Positions 34,261 through 44,495 of a DNA stretch of 64,000 bases are shown piece by piece. The DNA comes from Eptesicus fuscus (taxonomy: Eukaryota > Chordata > Mammalia > Chiroptera > Vespertilionidae): assembly GCF_027574615.1 (NCBI RefSeq), contig NC_072480.1, forward strand, positions 33,286,001-33,350,000, read 5' to 3'. A program made the translations under genes and the position numbers. Position 1 is the first letter of the stretch. Every line of letters begins with the position of its first letter. A model generated the notes under the pieces. It did no database searches. It worked only from the letters and a program-made list of their open reading frames with translations, and was not told the origin of the DNA.

Positions 34261-34571
34261 TGGGATCCCAGGATGAATTGCAGAATGTGAACAAAATAAT
34301 CTAATTTTAGTACAAATGGAATAAGCTACCTGACTGAAGGAGAGAAAGGGTGAGAGTGGTGACTAAAAGAACATTAGAATAACTGGAATCTTTTATACTA
34401 AAGGCAAAAGCAACTGTCAATAAATAACCAATATATTCTATTTTATAAAATTGCTCTTGGTCAGAGCCAGATATCTTAATTTTGAAGTGGGAATTTATTA
34501 ATAAATAAGGAAAGTTAGCCAGAATAGTTCACATACCAGTGGATTAGCATGGGATCTATCATATATTCGTG

Positions 34572-34626
34572 TGTTAGTCAGTTTGTGCTGATATGACAAA
34601 GTACCACCCACCGGGGAACTTATAAA
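34572..34626 (-). mobile_element. MLT1-like LTR, first part
   Basis: GTTAGTCAGTTTGTGCTG...ATGACAAAGTACCACCC is the reverse end of a MaLR LTR. It breaks off at CTTATAAA and resumes at about 35604 after an insertion of roughly 980 bp. Confidence 0.65.
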
Positions 34627-35603
34627 TGTTAACAGAGGGGAGAGAAGCTCCTCTCTCCTGGTTGCTGATGGGGGTGAAATTCTTGTGATATTTAAAAAAA
34701 ATAAAAGGAATTTTCTGAGCCTCACACAAAAGAAGGAATTATTTTTTATCTGCATGGAATTAAATCCCTGAGTTTCTAAAGTGGCATTTCCCTTTGTTCA
34801 GTCATAGAAGGAGTGTAGCTGGGATTCAGTAGAGCCAAACTCTGAGTCAGGGTCCAGAGTTTCCTTTCCATGTAGGAGCTGGGTCCAGTCCAGCTCAGGC
34901 GAGCTTAGCTTGCGTTTCCTACTGAAGCCCATTAGTCCCTTGCATGTGGGTCCACATAGCCATGGGCCACAGCAGAAATGCAGGGAAGCAGGAGAAGAGC
35001 CCCCACAGCCAAGAGTCAAGCACAACAATAGTCATGAACCAAGCACACCAACTACAACAAGAGCAACAAAAGAGCAAACTCTTTCCGCGGCTGCTCTGTG
35101 CATCAAAAGGTCACCATTTCTTTCTGGTCAGGGCACATGCCTGGGTTTCAGGCTTAATCCCCAGTAGAGGGAGTGCAGGAGGCAGCTGATTGATGTTTCT
35201 CTTGCATGGATGTTTCCCTCCCTCTCCCTTCTTCTTTCTCTAAAATCAATAAACATATTTAGAAAAAGAGAGGGCGAGTGAACTCTTTTGTTTAGGAGAT
35301 TATGTATTCCCAAATGTTTGTGGGCTTGTAGTGGCCACACCCCTTGTGGACAATGATTCCTGTTCCCAGGTGTGGCTGACAGAAAAGTGTCTTCCCTGTG
35401 TCATCCCAGCTTTAGTGGGCATGTTTCTATCTTCCATTTGTTGGATTCTTTCCCTCAGTGTGTTGCAGGGAATAGGCCCATGGTTTCCTGCAGAGTGCAA
35501 AGTTGCAGTTTCCTGGTGAGGCTGTTCAAATGATATGCCCATAGTGTCTGGCCTTCCCTTTTACTTCTTTCTTATTATTAATAACTAGCTAATTACAGAG
35601 GTA
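34627..35603. mobile_element. Unidentified ~980-bp insertion in an MLT1-like LTR
   Basis: It begins TGTTAACAGAGGGGAG and ends near CTAATTACAGAGGTATC. Composition is more GC-rich than the surroundings. It contains AAAATAAAAGG, CTCTTTCCGCGGCTGCTC and TGTGGGCTTGTAGTGGCC. Three overlapping short frames lie here, none protein-like. TTATAAA-like sequence occurs at both edges (target duplication uncertain). An LTR or other transposon is possible. A partial SINE is nested in it. Confidence 0.5.
35118..35265 (+). mobile_element. 5'-truncated Ves-type SINE
   Basis: It starts at TTCTGGTCAGGGCACATGCC, lacking the tRNA-like head, and continues through GGAGGCAGCTGATTGATG, the CT-rich body and AAAATCAATAAACATATTT. 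Confidence 0.8.
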
Positions 35604-35882
35604 TCATAAACAACAGAAATTTCCCATAGTTCTGGAGGCTGAAAGTCCAAGATCAGGGCATCAGCATAGTTTGACAAAAGCCTTCTTCCAAGTTAATGAC
35701 TTCTTGTTGCAATTCCCTATGGTAGAAGGGTTACTCTGTGGGGTCACTTTTATAAAACCACTAATCCTAATCATGAAGGCTCCATTCTCATGATTTAAGC
35801 ACTTTAGCTCTTAATACTATCACATTGGTCATTAGGATTTCAATATATGAATTTTGGTGTGGCACAAACATTCAAGCTATAG
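35604..35882 (-). mobile_element. MLT1-like LTR, second part
   Basis: ATAAACAACAGAAATTTCCC, AGTTCTGGAGGCTGAAAGTCC, TAAAACCACTAATCCTAATC and TTTCAATATATGAATTTTGG complete the reversed LTR started at 34572. Together the two parts are about 330 bp. Confidence 0.75.
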
Positions 35883-36162
35883 CAGAACTCATGTTTAACT
35901 TAACTTATAGAAACATCTATACATGTGAGTATACATATGGATTAGTATGCATGCATGTATATTTTTATTCTATCACCCGAGAGCACCTAGAAACTACTAT
36001 ATCCCAGTAGCATGAACACACCTAGCAACCATGATTTCTGATATCAGAGTTTCTAATGCAATTCTACATTAAGAGGAACCATTTGGATAAATGGCTGATT
36101 CTAGACCTGAGGTAGGAAATATACAAGATAACACTGAAGCATTTTGTAGTGCTAGAAATTAA

Positions 36163-36637
36163 TCCTATATAATAAAAGCCTAATATGCTAAATGTCCAGT
36201 CGACTGTTCGGCCATTCAACCAATCAAAGCATAATATGCTAATGATATGCTAAGACTGCTCAACTGCTCACTATGGCATGCACTGACCATCAGGAGGCAG
36301 ACAGTCGACCAGTTGACCAATTGCTGTGATGTGCACTGACCACCAGAGGACAGATGCTCTGACTGGTTGGTTAGCTTGCTGCTGGGATCCAGCCAATTGG
36401 TACTGAGCGAGACAGGCCAGACATGCCCTGGAGCCCTCCTGCAGTTCCTCCCCAGCTGGCCAACCTCCCATGTCCATTCCTGGCCCTGATCATGCACCAG
36501 TGAGGTCCCTCGACCTGGCCTGTGTCCTTCCGTAATCCAGGACCCCTTGGAGGATGTCAGAGAGCCAGTTTTGGCCCAATCCCACAGGCCAGGCCAGGGA
36601 CCCCACTGGTGCATGAATTTGTGCACCGAGCTTCTAG
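36163..36637 (+). mobile_element. HeliBat Helitron, first of a head-to-tail pair
   Basis: The 5' end TCCTATATAATAAAAGCC starts at 36163 after A. The 3' end is GCACCGAGCTTCTAG at 36637. It contains two diverged CTCF-like sites (36285-36300, 36338-36353) and an inverted 3'-type block (CAGTGAGGTCCCTCGACCTGG against CAGGCCAGGGACCCCACTGG), so it is itself partly palindromic. Confidence 0.92.
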
Positions 36638-37063
36638 CCTATATACTAAAAGCCTAAGCAACCATTACGGTGGAACAAATGGAATGACTAGTCACTATGA
36701 TATACACTGACCACCAGAGGGTAGATGCTCAATGCAGGAGCTTCCCCCTGGTGGTCAGTGTGCTCCTACAGGGAGAGCACCACTCAGCCAGAAGCTGGGC
36801 TCACTGCTGGCGAGCCAGCTGCCATGGCAGGAACTTCTCTCAACTCCGCGGCAGCAGGCGCAGTGGGCTGGGATGAGCACAAGTGGTGCCCAGCCCCAAT
36901 TCAGGCTCCTCCCTGGCTGCTTGGCACACTGCTACATCCCCCGAGGGGTCCCGGACTGTGAGAGGGATGTCTGACTGCCAGCTTAGGCTTGATCCCATGG
37001 AATGGCACAGGTCAGGCTTAGGGGAACCACCCAGTGCAAGAATTTTGTGCACTGGGCCTCTAG
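36638..37063 (+). mobile_element. HeliBat Helitron, second of a head-to-tail pair
   Basis: It starts CCTATATACTAAAAGCC immediately after the CTAG of the first copy (the initial T is missing). It ends GCACTGGGCCTCTAG at 37063 before T. It carries facing CTCF-like motifs at 36709-36724 (+) and 36741-36756 (-, GACCACCAGGGGGAAG), then a GC-rich body and part of the GGATGTCTGACTGCCAGC hairpin arm. Confidence 0.92.
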
Positions 37064-37079
37064 TATTCTAATAAAAACC

Positions 37080-37885
37080 CCACAGTGTCAAGGTTCTATC
37101 AAAGGGACATAGGAGCCAAATGAATAAAGCTCCCAATGGTCAAAGTTGAAATAATTTCAGCTTGTCCATGAGTTTAAATAAATATTCATAAATGCTCATA
37201 CATGAACAAATCTCTTGTGCAAAATAATTTCACATAGCTCTCTGCTCTGTAAATGTATGCAGCACATAGTGATTCTCTTCCAAAAAGTACAGTGCAGAAA
37301 AGGGAAATTAAAAAATCACTGCAGAATCAAGAAACCTGACAAGATTTTTCTCAGCATGTCATTAAGGGCAACATCCACAGTGCTATTTCATGTTGATAGC
37401 ATGCACCCTTGATATGATGCGTTAAAAATAACATTTAAATATCTGTGATCTTCTTTCAGAAACAGATAACCACAATGTAATCAGAAGAAAAATATCAGAC
37501 AAAGCCTAATTGAGGAAATTTTACAAAGTATCTGAACAGTGCACCTGAAACTGGCAAGGTTATGCAAAACAGGGGATGTCTAGGAAGCCATCAGAGATAA
37601 AAGGAGCCTAAGTAGACATGATTAATACAAGTACTATAATATCCTATATGCAATACTCTAAGACATAAGAGAACATTTGGTAAAAAGTAAGGCAATGTAA
37701 ACTATGGATTTTAGTTAATAACATTGCATCAATTATTGTAACAAATGTGCCACATGATGTAAATTCTTGACCAAAGAAGAAATCTGATGCGGGTATCGGT
37801 GTAAGCAAACCCTCTGCACGGTCACTGTAACTTTCAGGTAAATCTAAAAGTGTCTGAAAATAAAATTTTATTTTAAAAAATTAAT
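37080..37885 (+). mobile_element. L1 3' UTR, old subfamily
   Basis: ATGTTGATAGCATGCACCC, TTGATATGATG, AACAGATAACCACAATGTAATC, CTAATTGAGGAAATTTTAC, GTAAACTATGGATTTTAG and AAATAAAATTTTATTTT reproduce the order of an old L1 (L1MC/ME-like) 3' UTR to its A-rich tail. Non-coding. Confidence 0.75.
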
Positions 37886-38901
37886 GTTAACTGCATTCCA
37901 TATATTCAGAATTAGATGAGTGAACATGTTAAATTGAGAAATGGAAGATATAAAAAAGCCTCAATACAAATACATAAAAATAAATATAATAAGATGGAAA
38001 TGTATGAGACACATAGGACTTTAGGTATTGCAGAAGCAAGAATTCGTGAATTTGTAGGCTTAGAAATATAAAGTCTTCAAAATGAAAGATAGAGACAAAT
38101 AAAAGAAAAACATTACCTTTTTCCATCTAATGAGGCAGAATTTTTAAAAAGTTCACTGCAAATGAAGAAATAGAAAAACTTTATCTCAGCACTTTATTTT
38201 CTTTTAGTGTCTCACCATTAACCTTGCCTTCTTAAATTTGCATTTTTAAACCCCACTTCTATGCTCGTTCTTTTGCAAAAACTCCAATTCTCTAATTACT
38301 TACTTAATATTCTTCCAGGGAATCCTTTGCTATCTCTACCTATGTCCTTAGGTAAACACATATTTAGTTAGTAATGTGTGTAAATGTTTATATCTCCTTT
38401 AGTAAATTTATTATTTGTTGAGACTCAAATTTTGTCCTGTTCAACTGTTCACAAAGGCACTTCCACAGTATTTGAACAAGTCATAAATACATTTCTTTTC
38501 TTTAAAGCAGTATTAGCATAGGTGGATGCATACTAAATGTTTTTAAATTCTGGCCAATTAGGAGTGAGTAGGACTTAAATCAACATCTTTTGGTGTCATA
38601 ATTTTAATAATTTTATGCAAAATATGTAGAGTAAGTAAAATAAAGCAGGAGATTCTGATATAAATTCAAACTTCTAAACAATTCCTTCCTCTACCCACAG
38701 GTGAGACTGGGGTAGGATTCTATTTTATTTTAGATTTACTCAGCCAGTGCTTAAGCTGCCTTAGATGGCCACATTTAATTTTTTGCACTGTCCTTTGAAG
38801 TGAGATATGATGGTCTTGTATCAATTTTCTTGTTATAACTGGTGCACAGGATTAAAATCTTATTTGCATATCTTGATTCCATTAAAGTTCTGACTTTAGA
38901 A
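37886..38901. other. AT-rich stretch without recognised genes
   Basis: No gene or confident repeat is seen in about 1 kb. Confidence 0.45.
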
Positions 38902-38912
38902 ACCTCATTACT

Positions 38913-39147
38913 GCTCTAGCTGTTTGGCTCAGTGGATAGAGCATTGGCCTGTGGCGCGAAGGGTACCAGGTTTGGTTCTAGTCTAGGGCATGTACCTCAA
39001 TGTGTTTCTCTCACATCGGTATTTCTGTCTTTCCCTCCCTCTTGCACTCTATCTAAAAATCAATGACAAGCATCCTTGGATGAAGATTAAAAATTTTAAA
39101 AAGTTAAAAAAAGGCTCTCTTTAAAAACAAACAAAAACAACAACAAC
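38913..39147 (+). mobile_element. Ves SINE, internally deleted, 11-bp target duplication
   Basis: Head GCTCTAGCTGTTTGGCTC. The middle (from GGGCATGTACCTCAATGTG) lacks the usual CATCCCC...GGAGGCAACC segment. The tail ends in (ACAA)n/(CAA)n at 39124-39147. ACCTCATTACT flanks it at 38902-38912 and 39148-39158. Confidence 0.94.
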
Positions 39148-39159
39148 ACCTCATTACTA

Positions 39160-39715
39160 AGATATAATTTTTTCCTAATTATACACTGCAACATGCTGAC
39201 TACTTGCTTTATTCATCAACAGAGGAAGGATACCTATATTATTAACTGGTGCTTCTCTATTTCACAATTGCACATCTAGTCTTTGGAGCAAATTTTATAT
39301 ATGATAGACCTATTTTGCCCTTTCTGATTTGACACAGTGGGGAACAGTTTTATCCTCTCATTTTAGAGGCAGTAATAAAATTATTTTAGAGCTAACTTGG
39401 AAAATGGTTTTTTGACTGTTAGGATAAATTTTAGAAAAGGGGGAAATATAGAGTTATTCACAATGTTCAATCATTTGAGAATTTACAGGAGAGAATAAGT
39501 GTCAAAGCATAAAGTGAAGGATCAGAAAAGTCAGTAAAAATCTTTAATACAGAAAACATGATATTTTTGGCTTGGAATACCATATGTATTATAATTAATT
39601 TGTATAGAGATAGATCCAAAGAAAATATCTGTAATCTACACCATTGTCTCATGTTAAAAATGAACAACAACAAAATCCAGGCCTTATCTGAATTGTATCA
39701 TATGGAATATTTTGC
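39160..39715. other. AT-rich DNA, nothing recognised
   Basis: Only chance frames. The 99-codon frame at 39558-39857 runs into TA/CA simple sequence and is not protein-like. Confidence 0.45.
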
Positions 39716-39895
39716 TATATACATATATATGTCTGTATACATATATGTATATGTGTATACAGACACATATATACATATGTGTACTATATATTACATACAT
39801 ATATACACACATGTAGTACTTATATATGTGAGATTATTCATGTGTGTCTATGTATAGGTAAGTATATATGTATGTACATATATGTATACTTACTA
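39716..39895. repeat. AT-rich simple repeat with inverted units
   Basis: TATATGTG/CATATA-type alternating sequence. It contains a perfect inverted pair GTCTGTATAC (39731-39740) and GTATACAGAC (39755-39764). Confidence 0.9.
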
Positions 39896-40622
39896 GTAAG
39901 TCTTACTGCTTTAAAATCTCTGGAGTTGGGAGACCAAAAAATTTGTATTTTTAACCAAGTGTCTCAGATGATTCTAATGTACAAATGTTTGAGAAGAATT
40001 GTTTAATGTCATGCTGACCTACTACAAATATCATTAATATATATAATATTTATTATTCCTACAGAAATATTTCCGAAGATACCCCTGTGAGTTGCTTAAT
40101 TAGGTATTTTGTACTAAAGCTTTCAGTAATCAAAATTATGTAACCTCTTCTTGAACATTCATGGCATATTAGAAATAATGTAGATATAATACAATTATGT
40201 AAAATACTTATTTTTTTTTCTCATGCCTGCATTTTCCTAACATACCAGACCCTCTGACCATTGACTTCAAAACCATTTCTACTACAGAAAGTATTGTTTC
40301 TTAGCTTGGAAAATGGGGAGAGTCACCTGAGGAATCCAAAGATCAAAGCAACTAGTTCAGTGTTTACAGTTAAATGGACTGGGAAACAATGTTCTCTTAA
40401 TTTGTAGGAGGTATTTCATTTTTCCTGAGCAAAAGAAAAAAAAAAAAAAAAGCAAAGCTTAGACCACTGTAAAGTACAGAGCAGAATATATCAGTAAATA
40501 AAGTTCATAGATTAAAAAATGGAGTTAGAAAATCTGTGGCTCTATAAGTGCCAATTTCCCATTTGTAATTGACCAGTCAGTGACTAAAAAAGATGGAAGA
40601 AACTAGGCAACCATTAGAATGA
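39896..40622. other. AT-rich DNA, nothing recognised
   Basis: A poly(A) run of about 15 lies at 40436-40451. No gene or known repeat is recognised. Confidence 0.45.
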
Positions 40623-40866
40623 CCATATATATATATATATATATATACATACGTATGTATATGTGTATATGTATATATATATATATATACATACGTATGT
40701 ATATGTGTATATATATATATATACATATATATATTCATATATATGACCATATCTATATCTATCTATCTATCTATCTATCTATATATACATATATACATGT
40801 ATATATGTATATATATATAGATAGAGAGAGAGAGAGAGAAATGAGAGAGAGAAATGAGAGAGAGAA
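40623..40866. repeat. Compound simple repeat with ~42-bp tandem unit
   Basis: (TA)n with the phrase ACATACGTATGTATATGTG repeated once at 42-bp spacing (40647 and 40689), then (TCTA)n at about 40755-40780, more TA, and (GA)n with AAATGAGAGAG units to 40866. The frame at 40619-40939 is repeat-derived. Confidence 0.92.
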
Positions 40867-41753
40867 TAACATACAATGGAGAAGATATAGATATCTCATA
40901 CATTGCTGTTGGACATGTAAAATGGTACAGCCACTCTAAAAAAATCATTTAAATTTTCAAATAAAAATAAATATATACTTACCTTATGGCCCAGTGATAA
41001 CACTCTTGAGAATTTGCCCTAGAAAATTTCAAACTATGTTTTCACAAATGTTCATAGCAGTTCTATTTGTCATAACAAAAATAGAATAAAGAACAGCTGT
41101 CCTTCAACATGAAATGGTTAAACAAATGTAGTGTATCTAGGCCACTGAAAACTACTTATACATAAAAATAAGCTAAATATTAATTGATACACAGAAGTTC
41201 TTAATGTATTTCAAGGATAATATGCTGTATCAGTCAAGCAATAAAAGTGCCAAGCTTTCTCTGGCTGGGTGACTTGCTTGGAGTGTCATACAGTACACCA
41301 ACAGGCTGCAGTTTTGACTCCTGGTCAGGACACATGCCTGGGTTGCATGTCCCATCCCTAGTTGGTGCATGTAAAGGAGGCAATCGATCATTGTTTCTCT
41401 CTCACTCTAAAAATCAATGGGTGCATATCCTTGGGTGAATATTAAAAAGTAAAGGAGCTAATCTTTAAAGGTTTCTAATGTACGATCCCAATCATATAAC
41501 ACATTTTAAATTGACATAATTAGAGAGATGGAAAATAGATTAGCGTTTTCTGGTAATTAATGCTGGGGAGAAAGGGTTAACTACTATTAACAGTTAGCAT
41601 AATGATGATTTTTGGTTTTGAATATTTATAGTGGTGGTTACACAAATCTACACATTAGATAAATTTCATAGAACGTCACACATACATACACACACAAATG
41701 AATTTATGCAAAAACTAGAGAAATTGAAATACATTTTATATATTATTTAATAA
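40867..41753 (+). pseudogene. Decayed L1 ORF2 end and 3' UTR
   Basis: TCATACATTGCTGTTGGAC, AAATGGTACAGCCACTC, TTATGGCCCAGTGATAAC, AATGTTCATAGCAGTTC, GATAATATGCTGTATCAG, GATGGAAAATAGATTAGCG, TAGTGGTGGTTACACAAATC are L1 landmarks in order. The frame is broken and the copy is dead. A SINE interrupts it and a Helitron follows directly. Confidence 0.8.
41257..41450 (+). mobile_element. tRNA-derived SINE inserted in L1
   Basis: CTCTGGCTGGGTGACTTGC head, TCCTGGTCAGGACACATGCC, GGAGGCAATCGATCATTG and ATCCTTGGGTGAATATTAAA tail. It is diverged from the main Ves group and shortened in the CT-rich part. Confidence 0.8.
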
Positions 41754-42094
41754 TTAGAGGCCCGGTGCATGACGTTCATGCACTGGGGGCGAGGAGGGGT
41801 CCCTCAGCCCGGCCTGCACCATCTCACAGTCTAGAACCCCTCAGGGATGTCGGCCTGCTGACTTAGGGCCACTCCTCACGCTGTGGAGGCGGGAGAGGCT
41901 CCCGCCACCATCGCTGCACTAGCCAGCCGTGAGCCCGGCTTCTGGCTGAGCAGCGCTCCCCTTGTGGGAGTGCACTGACCACCAGGGAGCAGCTCCTGCA
42001 TTGAGCATCTGCCCCCTGGTGGTCAGTGCACATCATAGCAACCGGTCGTTCCGCTGTTTGGTCGATTTGCATATTAGGGTTTTATTATATAAGA
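41754..42094 (-). mobile_element. HeliBat Helitron with CTCF-like palindrome
   Basis: The 3' end is TTAGAGGCCCGGTGCATG (CTAG decayed to TTAG) at 41754 after A. The 5' end TTATTATATAAGA ends at 42094 before T. The GC-rich body holds CCCGCCACCATCG. A palindrome at 41970-42031 and octamer ATTTGCAT at 42065-42072 lie near the 5' end. It is non-autonomous. Confidence 0.92.
41970..42031. promoter_or_regulatory. Facing pair of CTCF-like motifs in an inverted repeat
   Basis: Arms GTGCACTGACCACCAGGG (41970-41987) and CCCTGGTGGTCAGTGCAC (42014-42031) are perfect reverse complements. They contain GACCACCAGGGAGCAG at 41977-41992 (+) and GACCACCAGGGGGCAG at 42009-42024 (-). The second is a full match to the CTCF core. 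Function is inferred only. Confidence 0.45.
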
Positions 42095-42095
42095 T

Positions 42096-42849
42096 ATTTT
42101 ATCAAATCAATGTCTTGGTTATGATATTTTACTATAGTTATGTAAGGGTAATCTGTCTGAGAATGTATAGTTTGTCTTTGCACTATTTTTGTAGCTTCTA
42201 GTGGGTCCATAATTATTTCAAAAGTAAAATAAAATTAAAAAAATAGTGGCAGACCAATTTGGTCTGTGAGTCACTATTTGCTGGCCCATGACCCCAATCA
42301 TAGGTTATAAAACTAATAAAGAAGTTAAATCAAGCTTATTAACTAATAAGAAAAAGTTGAGACAAGAGAAATATAAAGTTAAATATAATATGTATACCTG
42401 AAAAGAGGTCCTCATTCAATCTCACTCTACCGTATCCACATTCTGTGTGAGGAGGCATGATTAAAAACAAAACCAAACAAAAACCTTGGGTAAACTTTAA
42501 AATAAATCGAAAGCAGAAGGTGCCCAGGCCTTGCTACTCAAGGTATACTCTCGTGTCTAAGGTGGCAAGGAAGTTTTAGAGGAGTAACGTTTGCCTAGGT
42601 GGTCCGTGTAAAAGGATATGAGAGCAGCCCCTCAAGTTCCAGGATATCAGAGAATTGTGCATTTGAAAGCACCCAACCCTTTCCCTTTCCCGAAGATGTG
42701 TTGGGCATGGATGAAATAAATTTAAATCCCTTACAAAACAACTACAGATTTCCATAGTTGCCTAAATATAGGGGAGGTCTAAATGCATCATGTGGATTAG
42801 ATTATAATGCAGTAAAGACGTCCCCTCACATGAAAACAAAAATTTAGTG
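42096..42849. other. DNA without recognised genes
   Basis: Somewhat less AT-rich from 42480 onward, perhaps part of the same old repeat that follows. Nothing is identified with confidence. Confidence 0.4.
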
Positions 42850-43170
42850 ACTAACACAAAAATAAACTTATTCTTGGTGCATGCTACCTCTCTTGTTCAG
42901 GTTGGAACAGGGTTCTGCTCCTCACTGTCCCTCAGAGCCCCACACTAAAACAGGCTCCGCTTTGAGATATGCTTCTGTAGTCATCTTGGCAGGAAGAATA
43001 TTCTATGACGTCTTGAACAAGCAATTAAATAATTGGTCCACAAACAGACACACTTTGTTTCCATTAATTGTCACTCATTAGGATTAGTAAAACTCCAAAC
43101 CCAACCCCAAAGTGCCAGGGATTTCTATCTATGGCAAGCCTGGAAGGAGTGGAGAAATATATGAGTGAGA
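42850..43170. mobile_element. Ancient LTR-like interspersed repeat
   Basis: AAAATAAACTTATTCTTGG...GAACAGGGTTCTGCTCC...GCAATTAAATAATTGG...CATTAATTGTCACTC recalls an old mammalian LTR-type repeat (TTATTTCTTGCTCATG...GGCTCTGCTCC). I cannot name the family and no target duplication is visible. Confidence 0.4.
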
Positions 43171-43714
43171 AGGCTGAAACAGTAACAAAATGCTGATCAT
43201 CTAAAATTGATTGAAATGACATTCAAGTCCATAGACAACTGAAGAATATAAAGGATAAAGTAGACTTTTATCCCTTTCTGGGCCGCCTCAATAACAAGCT
43301 GTCCTCAGCAGTAGTATTCTTGAGCTATTTGCAAGAATAATGTTTCCTTCTTTACCAAACCCCAAATTGGAGATTTCTGTTGGCATTAAATTGGCATCAA
43401 TGACCCTCAGATGACAAAACTAACTTTAAACAAAAGAAAACATCAAGTTGCCAAAATCTAGAATTTAAATAGAATTTCAAGTATAAAGCAATAATGATAA
43501 ACCTCTGTTAATAGATTTATACATAGGAGCTCTATAATTTGCTCTATTTGAAATCTCTGCTCACAATTTATTCTATAAACTTTACTTTAATTATTGCTTA
43601 TAAATTGATGATTCTCAAATGTATACCCTAACACAAAACTCATACAGCCTCCATACCCTTGTTGAAAATAATCTCATTGAGTTATTATACAGAACTTAGA
43701 ACAATATTTTATGA
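43171..43714. other. AT-rich DNA, nothing recognised
   Basis: No gene or identifiable repeat. Confidence 0.45.
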
Positions 43715-43995
43715 TTAAATCTATTGGGGTAACACTGGTTAATAACATTATATAAATTTCAGGTGTACAATTTCATTGAACTCCTTGCTCTCCCCAACAT
43801 GCCAACATCCTCCCAAATTCACCATAAAATTATCCATGCAGATACCTATGTTAAAATATAGGACTTTCACCCATCTGTCTTATCACCCATCCATTAATAG
43901 ATATTTTTCTTTTATTCTCACTACTTTATTTCTCCTCCATTTTTTCCTTTTCATTGCATTCTTCCTACCTTCTATAGCCAAGATTTAATTATCTT
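43715..43995 (-). mobile_element. L1 3' UTR fragment, antisense
   Basis: TATTGGGGTAACACTGGTTA, ATTATATAAATTTCAGGTG and TTATCACCCATCCATTAATAG match the reversed 3' UTR of old L1 subfamilies. A second fragment of the same kind is at 47795-48090. Confidence 0.6.
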
Positions 43996-44242
43996 TGATG
44001 ATTAAATTTGTAGGATAATTGTCTCATGAAGTCTTGTATTGCAATTCCCTTCCCCAGCCTCCACATTTCTGCTTCAGTTAACTTTCTAAAGAATCTATAA
44101 TTCTTATTTTAACACTGCACTATTTGAAACATTTAAATATCTCTTTCTTGTATGCTCTACATGAGTTAACTGCCCTCTGACAAGCCAAATAGTGGCTCCC
44201 AAAATGTGTTTGCTCTTCAGAAATATTTTTGAAGTTGTTTTA

Positions 44243-44482
44243 TTTATTTATTTTTAATATATTTTTATTGCTTTTTTACAGAGAGGAAGGGAGAGGGATA
44301 GAGAGTTAGAAACATCAATGAGAGAGAAACATCAATGAGAGAGAAACATCGATCAGCTGCCTCTTGCACACCCCCTACTGGGGATGTGCCTGCAACCAAG
44401 GTACATGCCCTTGACTGGAATAGAACCTGTGACACTTCAGTTCGCAGGCCAACACTCTCCAATGAGCCAAACCAGTTAGGGC
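44243..44482 (-). mobile_element. Ves SINE with 13-bp target duplication
   Basis: The left tail is (TTTA)n. The phrase GAGAGAAACATC occurs twice in near-tandem. The head GAGCCAAACCAGTTAGGGC lies at the right. TGAAGTTGTTTTA flanks it at 44230-44242 and 44483-44495. Confidence 0.96.
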
Positions 44483-44495
44483 TGAAGTTGTTTTA

